A DNA stretch of 64,000 nucleotides from Legionella parisiensis (GTDB lineage: Bacteria; Pseudomonadota; Gammaproteobacteria; Legionellales; Legionellaceae): NCBI RefSeq assembly GCF_001467945.1, contig NZ_LNYQ01000012.1, forward strand, positions 310,001 to 374,000, written 5' to 3'. Shown piece by piece: positions 1 through 8,392 of the stretch (its first letter is position 1; each line of letters opens with the position of its first letter). The notes below the pieces were generated by a model. The model searched no databases, was not told the DNA's origin, and was given only the letters and a program-made list of their open reading frames with translations. The position numbers and the translations under genes were made by a program.

Positions 1-10
1 GATACGTAGC

Positions 11-154
11 TTAGTAAATGCTCATGTTTGCTGTCGGCAGTTTTATATAAGGAATAACCGATAGTAGCTGATCGCAACCTTGTTGTTTGGCAATAACAAA
101 TTGCGTATTCTCATCGGGCAAAAGTACATTCGGTCCACCTTCGTGTTTCAACAT
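11..154 (-). CDS. Possible short ORF, 47 aa, unrecognised
   Basis: A 47-codon frame opens at an ATG (152-154) and stops at a TAA (11-13). An in-frame stop lies only about 10 bases upstream of the ATG, so it is not the visible end of a longer intact gene. The peptide looks like ordinary soluble protein and could be a remnant of a decayed gene. I see no clear ribosome binding site and recognise no family. The rest of 155-260 is AT-rich spacer before the next gene. Confidence 0.2.
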   Translation of the reverse strand: MLKHEGGPNVLLPDENTQFVIAKQQGCDQLLSVIPYIKLPTANMSIY

Positions 155-260
155 AAATTGATTTTAATTAAAAAATCATAGGTGATTATTTTAGAGATAT
201 AAAACCAATAATTGATTTACAAGTTTCCTATTTGCAAATGTAGACAATAATTAAGTTCTT

Positions 261-2594
261 GTGTATAAACAAAAAAAAAGATTATACGCTATTTTTATGC
301 AATCAAAACAAGCAATACGCAGGTTTCATCGCTTTGAGAAAAAGAAAAGGTTAAGATGGCTAATCAATAATGAGTATCAAAAAGCGCAAGAGTCTACGCC
401 GGCAAATCTCTATGAGAGAATTCAAGTAAACGATGCTATCAAGCAATTACCAGAATTACTGAGTTGTTTAAATAATAGGGAAAAACTTAAACAATTTCTT
501 GCCACACGCTGGCAGAACATTAAAAAAACCTATCTAAGTTATACTTCAACACCTAATTCTCCGATGACAAAAATTTGTTGTGAAGTGGCGAATTATTTAG
601 CGGAGCAGTCACAACTTTTATCCCCCAATTCTGCTGTCCCTGCTTTATTGTACTTGATGCCTTTCGTGAACTGTTCCTCAGATAGTCAGTATAACTATAT
701 TGAAATAAACAGCTATGTCGACGTAAGAAAATTAGCCCTAACCGACATAATAAAATTTTATATTATTATTACTACTGATCATAATGAAGATTGGCTTATT
801 CCCATATCCTTACTAAAGCATATAGATATATCTACATCAGAGGAACTTGTAGAGAAGATTTTAATTAATCCTTTCACAGGAAAACGTCTTTCGCAAAAGG
901 ATATAGAGCGACTTACCCATCATTCAGAGATTACAGATGTGCTTATGAAATCGTATTCGCGGTTTCGTTTTTTTTCTAAGAAGTCCTCATCACTTTATAG
1001 TGCCATAGAGTTTTTAATCGAGGGTTTACGAGGAGGGGGAGAGCATGCTCTTGTTCACGGAGGAGAAAATGGCTTTGCTGGTATCAAGGCATACCTTGCT
1101 TTAGAGCAGTTTCGCAACTATTGGAAAACACTTTCGGTGGAGCAACAAAAAAAAGCCAGAGGAAATCGTAAATTAAATAGTGCTCTAACCGAGGCTATAC
1201 TGAACCCGAGTTGGAGAGATAGCTGTGTTGAATCACTTGCAGAGTTTTTGACGAGAGCACTTGCAGACGATAAAGGAGAGCTAACTTCTATTTGCTTGGA
1301 TAAGACAAAAATAGATTCCTTATTGGTGACTTATAAGGAAGACTTTGATCTGTATAAGAAATCATTAGAGGATGCCCTCGATAAGAGAGTAGCATATGAT
1401 GGCAGGGAGATTCTTCCACTCTCCTCGTCTCAAGTAATGGAGATAGATAAAAATTCGATTCAAAATTCTCAGGATGTTTTAATCTTACTCAAAGATCTTG
1501 ATCTGAGAAGTATTTCAAAACTCTGTAAACGATTTAAGAAAACAATCGCTGCATCCATTGGGAACCTCAATGGCTTAGCGGAGGTTCTTATTGGGCTAAA
1601 TGAAGAGCAAATTTTTATTTTAACTCGAATAATGGCTCATCGATTCACTAAGCGACTTAATTCTGATGAATTTATAGCGCTTATAGATTTTCTTAATGAA
1701 GAAAGAGCGAATGCATTTCTTCAAGGTTTAGGCAAAAGAGTATTGAACTATATGAAATTCAATGATGAAGATTTTATGAGCCTTCAACCAAGCAAAAGAA
1801 TAATTGTGTGGAATAATATTCATAAAGAATTGCTCTCTCTTTCGATAAGCATTTCCGCCATACAAGAAATAGCCAGTGCGCTCCCTCTACAACAAAGAGG
1901 TATCTATTTCAATAATGTGAAAAATAAACTAATTGAACTGTCAACGGACCTTTTATGCTGCTTTCACATTTTAAATCTTCTTTCAGAAGAACATCAAAAG
2001 GCTTATTTAGAGGCAATGTGGCCCGAACTCATTAAATTCGTTGCTGATATCACCCATTTCATGATGTTATTAAGCGTGATTGAGGGGGAAAATAAAGCAG
2101 AGTATCTAAATAAAATGGAGTGTAGGCTGGTTGGCATTACACGAGATCACGACGAATTAGAAAAGATTTTCTGGGTACTTCCTAAAGATAAAAAAGAAAG
2201 ATATTTAAAAAACATGAAGGAGAACAAGGAGCAGGTATTTAATGAGTACATGAGATTAATCTGCTGTAATTTTATTAAGAAAATTAAATTACCTCGAATT
2301 GCCCAATCGGGTTTATTAGAGGAAATTAAGCATGTTCCGTCATTCAATATCGAGCTTTTTAAAGAAAAGATCAGTAATCAAGATAAAAGCTATTTTAATT
2401 GGTTCAAAGAAACAACAAATTATCTGCTCTCCAACTCTATAAGTTTAACTTTTTTTAATAGTAATAAACCAAATAGATTAGAGGATTGTTTTTATCAGGT
2501 ATTGGAGGATAATCCAGATGAATTTTTAGCCATTAGAATGTTTGTATTCAATATGGAGCCAACCAACTCTCAGGGATATGTACCACAATATTGA
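261..2594 (+). CDS. Large helical-repeat protein, candidate Dot/Icm effector
   Basis: The product is 777 aa and I do not recognise it as a named protein. The N-terminal ~20 residues are strongly basic. Around residues 205-230 a stretch reading NPFTGKRLS..DIERL resembles the C-terminal half of a U-box, but the rest of a U-box is not evident. Residues ~470-680 hold degenerate ~40-residue helical units starting with LP or LS and containing an R/K-x-x-Y-L pattern. Similar units occur in Legionella and Coxiella effectors. There is no signal peptide or membrane segment. The frame opens at GTG 261 without an obvious Shine-Dalgarno; ATG 297 is an equally plausible start. The gene converges on the next one, which also looks like an effector. 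Effector status is inferred from architecture and genus context only. Confidence 0.6.
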   Translation: MYKQKKRLYAIFMQSKQAIRRFHRFEKKKRLRWLINNEYQKAQESTPANLYERIQVNDAIKQLPELLSCLNNREKLKQFLATRWQNIKKTYLSYTSTPNSPMTKICCEVANYLAEQSQLLSPNSAVPALLYLMPFVNCSSDSQYNYIEINSYVDVRKLALTDIIKFYIIITTDHNEDWLIPISLLKHIDISTSEELVEKILINPFTGKRLSQKDIERLTHHSEITDVLMKSYSRFRFFSKKSSSLYSAIEFLIEGLRGGGEHALVHGGENGFAGIKAYLALEQFRNYWKTLSVEQQKKARGNRKLNSALTEAILNPSWRDSCVESLAEFLTRALADDKGELTSICLDKTKIDSLLVTYKEDFDLYKKSLEDALDKRVAYDGREILPLSSSQVMEIDKNSIQNSQDVLILLKDLDLRSISKLCKRFKKTIAASIGNLNGLAEVLIGLNEEQIFILTRIMAHRFTKRLNSDEFIALIDFLNEERANAFLQGLGKRVLNYMKFNDEDFMSLQPSKRIIVWNNIHKELLSLSISISAIQEIASALPLQQRGIYFNNVKNKLIELSTDLLCCFHILNLLSEEHQKAYLEAMWPELIKFVADITHFMMLLSVIEGENKAEYLNKMECRLVGITRDHDELEKIFWVLPKDKKERYLKNMKENKEQVFNEYMRLICCNFIKKIKLPRIAQSGLLEEIKHVPSFNIELFKEKISNQDKSYFNWFKETTNYLLSNSISLTFFNSNKPNRLEDCFYQVLEDNPDEFLAIRMFVFNMEPTNSQGYVPQY

Positions 2595-2651
2595 ATCGGA
2601 GCAGCCTGCTTTCTGAGGTTGATTTCAGCGTATGTTTTGTTCCATTGTAGG

Positions 2652-5000
2652 TCACATCACGTTTTCAATTTTTTTACTGAGAACGGCACTTAAGTAATTG
2701 GGTACATGCATACCCGTATTTTCTGCTGATATGGCTAGCAACTGATTTTGAATGGCTTTTTGCATGCTTTGATCTGTGGTTTCTAAAAGTTGGATGAGCA
2801 AACTCTCTTTTAACTCATTCTCTTTTGATTGGGGTTTAAAAAAAGAATGAGAATTATCGGAAGTTGCTTTCTCAAAAAACAATGCACGTAAAACCAACGT
2901 ATTTATTGGTTCTTTATTAAGCGCATCGATACACGGTGGGTTTTCCGCTTTGAATAACTCTTCTAACAAAATTTCTTTCGCTTGGGGGTTATTCAGTATT
3001 CTGCTAAGCACCTCTGTTCGTTCTTGCTCTTTCAGTTGAAAAAAAACACTAGGTTCTTCCGCAGTAAACTCAAAAACCTCCCCAGATATTTCATAGGTGG
3101 GGATAGTGAACAATATTTTTAATCCTTGCTGCAATATGTACTCATCAGATTCATTTTCCATTATTTGCAGTAAAGGTATTAACATATCTTTACGTGGTTT
3201 TTCCTCATAAAAAAAAGCACTTAGACTTAACATGACATCAAGAGCCTCTTTTTTTTCTTCCGATGTTAATATGTTTGTATCTATCCATGATAAGGAATTT
3301 AGGTAATCGTTTATGGGGTGTGCTTCGATTGTAATATCTTCTTCTTTTCGATTTATAAGAACAATACCAACTTCCTGTGAAGTCGTTTTTTGTAAACTGT
3401 TAAGTATAATTGGGGCAGGTAATTGAATATTTAGAGATGGATATTGTTTATGAATTTCGTAAAAAAAAGGCATGACATCATATACTTCCAAATCAAAAAT
3501 TTCATGTATGTTGTTAATAAGGCATTCTATCATTGCGTTTCTTTCATCGTCAGTATCTGCACTTTTGAGATAAAATTCGATATGACTACATAATGCCTTA
3601 TGACTCAGGAATTTTTCTTTCTGCCGCCCTTCACTTTGTGTATAAAAATCAAAATCGTTTATGAGATTTTGAATAAAGTATTGATATCGTTCAAGTAAAC
3701 TCATTCCTATTAAAGAATTAATGTAGTCAATAATATTAATCGCCAAGTTTTTCTTCAGAATGAGCTCGGCTCGTAGTGATTGGATCTCTACTTGCATTTT
3801 CGACTTATTAATTGAATAAAACTCAGCCAGTTCTTTGGGCGAGATGGTTTGACTCGCATTTTTAGTGAGCCATTCGTGAAGGGTGGGGTAGCTTTGAGTA
3901 AAAGATGTTAGTGAGTCATAGAGTTTTTTCTTCCAGGGCATGGCTTGATAAAACGGAATTTTTGCTAAAGATAATGCCTCTGAAAGGCTTTGATCGCCCG
4001 TCAAAAGATTCACGGATTCTGATGCTTCCATTAATGCTTGTACGGATTGTGGGTGTAGAGGAAAAGGATTGAAAACTCGAATTACTTTATCCGAGTCGTT
4101 TTTTTGAGTTTCATATTCTACTTCATTAATTTCTTTTGCAACCAATTGAGTTTCATTTTTTTGATAAACAAAATAGCGAGTAGTGCCGGCGTGAGAGTAT
4201 GTAATAACTACTTTATTAAAATCTTTTATGTCATCCATAAAGTTTTTTTCAAGTAGTGCATCTATTTTATTTTCCACATCAATATCATTCCCTCCAGGCA
4301 AGAGAGGGATAACCACATCCACTTGTTTTCCAGGGCTATTATGGGCCGCAAAAGCTATAAAGTGTGCAGGATTTGCCCCTGTTTTGGAGCAGCCAATTTT
4401 ATTAAAATAGCCAAAATACAGACCTTCATTTTGATTAAGATCACGGGGCAATTTTGCCAGATCAGTCAGATGGAGTCGCTGAAATAAATTTTCTTGGGAA
4501 GGGAGGGGGTGATTAATGAAAATTCCTAAACATTTTTCTCCAATGCCAGTACTCACATACATAGATCCCGCTACTGTATTGACAAAACCTTTGCTATTAT
4601 GTTGATGAAGAATATCGTAGTCATACTCTACCAGTGAAATAACCCCACTTTTTTTTGATCTTGCCATTATGTCTGAGATTAATGTTGCCGTATTTAAATT
4701 AAGGAAATGAGGTGTCGGATAGAGAATGATGAGATCCGCATCACTAATATTTTGTTCTAAACTCTTTTTTCCTTCAGGGGTATTAAATTTTTTTATTAAT
4801 TCATAGCTCATTTCCCCGTGAAATAAATTTTTAACAGCCTCTTCATCTTCTGTGGAACCGGTATCAACAATTACTTTAACATCGATCTCTTGTCCTAGTT
4901 GTTTAAATTGTTCCTGCAGAAGCCTTTGTAATTTCGCTGCTGAGCTTGGGTCTCCTAAAGTCTTTTGCGGAGCGTGCGTCATTATGATTATTTTAGCCAT
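2652..5000 (-). CDS. Large protein with GT-B-like N-terminal half, candidate effector
   Basis: A 782-aa product starting at ATG 5000; an upstream in-frame TTG at 5012 is less likely. The first ~370 residues alternate beta strands and helices, beginning with MAKIIIMTHAP. They contain a SHAG motif and a segment reading LLTGDQSLSEAL..AKIPFYQ. That segment is the kind of acceptor/donor loop found in the C-terminal Rossmann domain of GT-B glycosyltransferases such as the arginine rhamnosyltransferase EarP. The remaining ~400 residues are helical, with no recognised domain. There is no signal peptide or transmembrane segment. A glycosyltransferase-like effector is an inference; the overall family is unknown to me. 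Confidence 0.55.
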   Translation of the reverse strand: MAKIIIMTHAPQKTLGDPSSAAKLQRLLQEQFKQLGQEIDVKVIVDTGSTEDEEAVKNLFHGEMSYELIKKFNTPEGKKSLEQNISDADLIILYPTPHFLNLNTATLISDIMARSKKSGVISLVEYDYDILHQHNSKGFVNTVAGSMYVSTGIGEKCLGIFINHPLPSQENLFQRLHLTDLAKLPRDLNQNEGLYFGYFNKIGCSKTGANPAHFIAFAAHNSPGKQVDVVIPLLPGGNDIDVENKIDALLEKNFMDDIKDFNKVVITYSHAGTTRYFVYQKNETQLVAKEINEVEYETQKNDSDKVIRVFNPFPLHPQSVQALMEASESVNLLTGDQSLSEALSLAKIPFYQAMPWKKKLYDSLTSFTQSYPTLHEWLTKNASQTISPKELAEFYSINKSKMQVEIQSLRAELILKKNLAINIIDYINSLIGMSLLERYQYFIQNLINDFDFYTQSEGRQKEKFLSHKALCSHIEFYLKSADTDDERNAMIECLINNIHEIFDLEVYDVMPFFYEIHKQYPSLNIQLPAPIILNSLQKTTSQEVGIVLINRKEEDITIEAHPINDYLNSLSWIDTNILTSEEKKEALDVMLSLSAFFYEEKPRKDMLIPLLQIMENESDEYILQQGLKILFTIPTYEISGEVFEFTAEEPSVFFQLKEQERTEVLSRILNNPQAKEILLEELFKAENPPCIDALNKEPINTLVLRALFFEKATSDNSHSFFKPQSKENELKESLLIQLLETTDQSMQKAIQNQLLAISAENTGMHVPNYLSAVLSKKIENVM

Positions 5001-5102
5001 ATTATTTTTCAAATAAATTAAAAATTTAGCTTATGGGGTTAATTATATACTAAATTGTACGGTTTTTTGCTGAATCAAAGAGTCGAAGAAAATATTCTAT
5101 GA

Positions 5103-5243
5103 ACTAGAGAAGTTTTCATATCAGAAGCAGCTAGTTACACTCAATGTGGGGAAGTAGATACTGTTCATTATTACCAGATTAATAAGGTGGCCGCGCTACC
5201 CAATAAAGGGCTACGATCCTTAAAACTACAGTATTTAATCTAA
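5103..5243 (+). pseudogene. Possible decayed coding remnant in the 5001-5347 gap
   Basis: The gap between the divergent genes contains a 46-codon stop-bounded stretch ending in TAA at 5241-5243. Its translation has protein-like composition (for example EVDTVHYYQINKVAALP), but it has no start codon or ribosome site. It may be the tail of a lost gene. The rest of the gap is AT-rich and presumably holds divergent promoters. Confidence 0.2.
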
Positions 5244-5347
5244 TGATCTATCAAATAATTCATAGTAGTGATAAAGTGCTTTGAAGTAAGAAGCTAATGC
5301 CATTTCCATTAACGGAAAATAGTTTAGATAGGGAATTCTTAGCGCCT

Positions 5348-6901
5348 ATGTTAAAAATTTTTACCTTCATTGCCTACCTATTTCTTTGCGCCTGTATGGT
5401 CGGTCCTAATTATAAAGAGCCGCTAAAACCAGTCGTAACACATTGGCCAAAAAAAGATGCCTCAGTAAAAGAAGCGCCATTTAAAACGACTAGGTGGTGG
5501 GAGGTTTTTCATGATCCTGTTCTGACTTCATTAATTTACGAAGGTTATTATAATAATTTGACACTTCAGATCGCAGGAGTAAGGGTACTGCAAACTCGTG
5601 CTCTCCTGGCTCAATCGGTAGGTATGTTATATCCGCAACAACAAGCAGTGACGGGTAATTACACCTATGTTCAACTGGGTGGTAGTGAACTTCAGTCAAT
5701 TCTACCCTCATCGTTCCAAACACTATCTTTAGGTTTTGCAGCAAATTGGGAAATTGATTTTTGGGGAAAATATCGAAGAGCAATTCAAGCCAATGATGCG
5801 ACGTTTTTATCTTCTCTTGCTGCTTATGATAACGCCCTGGTTACCCTGACTGCGGACGTTGCCAGCACCTACATCCAAGTTCGAACCTTTGAGGCGCAAA
5901 TCAAAGTAACCAAAGCCAACATTGTTGTGCAAAGAGAGGGGTTAAAAATAGCCAAGGCTCGATATAATGCAGGTGAAACAAACCTCATGGATGTGGAACA
6001 AGCACAGACGGAGCTTTCGCAAACAGAAGCATCTCTTCCGCCACTGGAAAATAGCTTGGAGCAGCAAAAAAATGCATTAGCTCTTTTATTGGGTACAATG
6101 CCCAATGGAGTGGATGGAGAGCTCAAGAAAAGCAAAGGAATCCCTAAAGCACCTTCAACTGTAGCAGTGGGAATCCCTGTGGAAAGTTTGGCGCGACGGC
6201 CGGATATTCATCAAGCCCGTTTAGAGGCGATGGCCCAATCCGCGAAAATTGGCGCAACAAAAGCAAATCTTTTTCCCTCTCTCGCATTAAACGGTACATT
6301 TGTTTTTTCATCAAACAATATTGGCCAAAATTCCCTTTCAGATTTATTTCAATGGTCTAATCGGTCAATAACTGCAGGCCCGGCTTTGACTTGGCCAATA
6401 CTAAACTACGGCCAAATTACGAACGCAGTACGGGCACAAGATGCTGCATTTCAGCAGAGCTTGTTAAACTACATTAATTTGGTTCTCAAAGCACAGCAAG
6501 AAGTGCAAAATGGTATTAGCGCCTATATCGAGGCAAAAAAAGCGGAGCGTGCATTAATCAAAGCAAATAATGCAGCCATCAAAACACTAAAACTGGCAAT
6601 TGTCCGTTATATTAATGGAGAAGTTGATTTTACTCCTGTACTGAATGCCGAGCAGCAACAATTGAGCGTCCAGACTGCATTGGTTAACGCTCAAGCGAAT
6701 ATTCCACTCGCATTAGTCTCCCTTTATCGAGCACTAGGTGGGGGCTGGGAAATACGTGGTACTCATGATGTTGTGCCGCCCTTAATAAAAGCTGAAATGG
6801 CAGCACGTACAAACTGGGGAACTTTGCTCAAACAGCAAAATCATGAGCCGCCGCGTACTAAGAAAGCGCGATTTAAAGAGCTTTATTTACCAAAATGGTA
6901 A
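5348..6901 (+). CDS. RND efflux outer-membrane lipoprotein (NodT/OprM family)
   Basis: Outer-membrane channel of a tripartite RND efflux pump; it forms the trimeric exit duct for substrates passed on by the adaptor and pump encoded downstream. The start is set at ATG 5348 because it gives a lipoprotein signal: a hydrophobic stretch ending in a lipobox around L-C-A-C (residues 13-16), followed by the family-typical MVGPNYKEP. The frame is open 51 bases further upstream, but that would bury the signal. Two tandem OEP repeats follow (residues ~40-250 and ~260-470), with family hallmarks such as W..F.D..L, GEINLMDV-like and SLARRPDI motifs. The ~517-aa length is slightly long because of a basic C-terminal tail. 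It is first in the set, whereas many RND operons place it last. Confidence 0.93.
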   Translation: MLKIFTFIAYLFLCACMVGPNYKEPLKPVVTHWPKKDASVKEAPFKTTRWWEVFHDPVLTSLIYEGYYNNLTLQIAGVRVLQTRALLAQSVGMLYPQQQAVTGNYTYVQLGGSELQSILPSSFQTLSLGFAANWEIDFWGKYRRAIQANDATFLSSLAAYDNALVTLTADVASTYIQVRTFEAQIKVTKANIVVQREGLKIAKARYNAGETNLMDVEQAQTELSQTEASLPPLENSLEQQKNALALLLGTMPNGVDGELKKSKGIPKAPSTVAVGIPVESLARRPDIHQARLEAMAQSAKIGATKANLFPSLALNGTFVFSSNNIGQNSLSDLFQWSNRSITAGPALTWPILNYGQITNAVRAQDAAFQQSLLNYINLVLKAQQEVQNGISAYIEAKKAERALIKANNAAIKTLKLAIVRYINGEVDFTPVLNAEQQQLSVQTALVNAQANIPLALVSLYRALGGGWEIRGTHDVVPPLIKAEMAARTNWGTLLKQQNHEPPRTKKARFKELYLPKW

Positions 6902-6968
6902 AAGAAAAAAAACTCTCTCATGTTAGGAGATGGGCTGGACACACTAAGCTAAGGAACTTTGTCCACTC

Positions 6969-7037
6969 CCGCGTAGGTCGAAATTTGTCCCTGGATTGGC
7001 TTTGATGTTTGATTAGAGTTGGATCCCGCCTACGCGG
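6969..7037. repeat. GC-rich inverted repeat element between efflux genes
   Basis: The 9-bp arms CCGCGTAGG (6969-6977) and CCTACGCGG (7029-7037) are exact inverse complements, separated by 51 bases. The surrounding sequence (TCCCGCCTACGCGGAGATGACA) resembles dispersed 'CCCGCCTACGCGGG' intergenic repeats or small MITE-like elements found in many bacteria. It sits in the 217-bp space between the outer-membrane component and the adaptor gene. There it could form an mRNA hairpin that uncouples their expression. Confidence 0.6.
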
Positions 7038-7118
7038 AGATGACAATTTTTTGTATGGACTTAACTTAATGGTAATGATCCTAAGTAAAGCAAGGAAATT
7101 TCGGAAAAATTAAATAAA

Positions 7119-8333
7119 ATGGTATTGGGTATGAACTTTAATAGAGATTCAAAATCAGTCAAAATTGCAGGGATAGCGGTTGCTATCTTACTTCTCATTT
7201 ATCTGATTTCACATATTTTTGGCAAAAGCAGCCCGCCAGCCATCCCCGCACCCAAGGTTGTTGTGCAAAAACCAAAACTTGCAGAAATGGCTGATTATGT
7301 TACTCAAACAGGGAATACCGTCGCTTACAACTCTGTAAATCTGGTTGCACGTGTCGAAGGCTATCTTGATTCAATCGAGTTTGTTGATGGAACTTTTGTT
7401 AAAAAAGGCAAGGAGCTGTTTGTTATACAGCCTGAGCCTTATTTTGAAAAACTAAGAGCTGCCAAAGCGACAGTTACTGCAGAAAAGGCATCCCTTGTCT
7501 ACAACAAAGCCGAATATGCACGTCAACAGCAAATGTACAAACAACGTGCTACTTCATTAAATGAAGTTGAAAAATGGTATGCCAAAACACTGGAGATTGC
7601 CGCAGGAGTTGATAAAGCCGAAGCAGAAGAAGTCAATGCAGCAATTAACTACAGCTACACGCATATTTCGGCCCCTTTTGATGGCCGAATCGGCCGGCAT
7701 TTAGTTGATGTTGGTAACCTTGTAGGTCATGGTGAAGCAACAAATTTAGCTACCATAGAGCAAATCAACCCCATCTATGTTTACTTTAATTTAAATGAGC
7801 TCGATTTACTCAAATTACGGGCAGCTGCTCGTGCGCGTGGATTTAAACCCCAAGATATTAAACAAGTCCCTATAGAGGTGAGCCTGCAAAACGATCCTTC
7901 GGTAAAGTACAAAGCAACGCTTGATTTTGTTAATACAGGCCTTAATGCATCTACTGGCACTATGGAGCTGCGCGCTGTATTAGAAAATAAAGAGTACATT
8001 TTTGTACCAGGTCTTTTTGTGCAGGTACGGGTCGCAATCTCCAAACCCAAAAAGCAATTAACGGTGCCTGATACAGCGATCCTTTATGATCAAGTCGGTT
8101 CTTATGTATTGACTGTTGAGAATGACAATGTTGTGGCGACAAAACGGGTAACACTAGGTAGTGCAGAGAACGGGATGCGTGCTGTGGTCACGGGACTTTC
8201 CGCCGAGGACAAAGTAATCATTGATGGCCTGCAATTCGCAACTCCCGGTAATAAGGTTGAGCCGTATGAACAGGCGCAAACAAAAGATAATGGGAATAGT
8301 AAATCTAAAAATAATGGGAAAGCCAAACATTAA
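7119..8333 (+). CDS. RND efflux periplasmic adaptor (membrane fusion protein)
   Basis: A 404-aa HlyD/AcrA-type adaptor that bridges the inner-membrane pump and the outer-membrane channel. Residues ~15-32 form a single N-terminal membrane anchor rather than a lipobox. The lipoyl/barrel-sandwich half appears around residues 60-100 (VEGYLDSI..DG..VKKG), then a short alpha-hairpin. The second lipoyl half contains HISAPFDGRIGR (~178-190), and beta-barrel and membrane-proximal domains follow to ~380. The last ~25 residues are low-complexity N/K/S. The pump gene follows after 59 bases, so the two are almost certainly cotranscribed. An internal ATG at 7131 is an alternative start. Confidence 0.92.
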   Translation: MVLGMNFNRDSKSVKIAGIAVAILLLIYLISHIFGKSSPPAIPAPKVVVQKPKLAEMADYVTQTGNTVAYNSVNLVARVEGYLDSIEFVDGTFVKKGKELFVIQPEPYFEKLRAAKATVTAEKASLVYNKAEYARQQQMYKQRATSLNEVEKWYAKTLEIAAGVDKAEAEEVNAAINYSYTHISAPFDGRIGRHLVDVGNLVGHGEATNLATIEQINPIYVYFNLNELDLLKLRAAARARGFKPQDIKQVPIEVSLQNDPSVKYKATLDFVNTGLNASTGTMELRAVLENKEYIFVPGLFVQVRVAISKPKKQLTVPDTAILYDQVGSYVLTVENDNVVATKRVTLGSAENGMRAVVTGLSAEDKVIIDGLQFATPGNKVEPYEQAQTKDNGNSKSKNNGKAKH

Positions 8334-8392
8334 TCCAGATGGACCAGGTGTATTGTTTTGGTGATCGTTACAAAATGTGAGAAGACAGCAGA

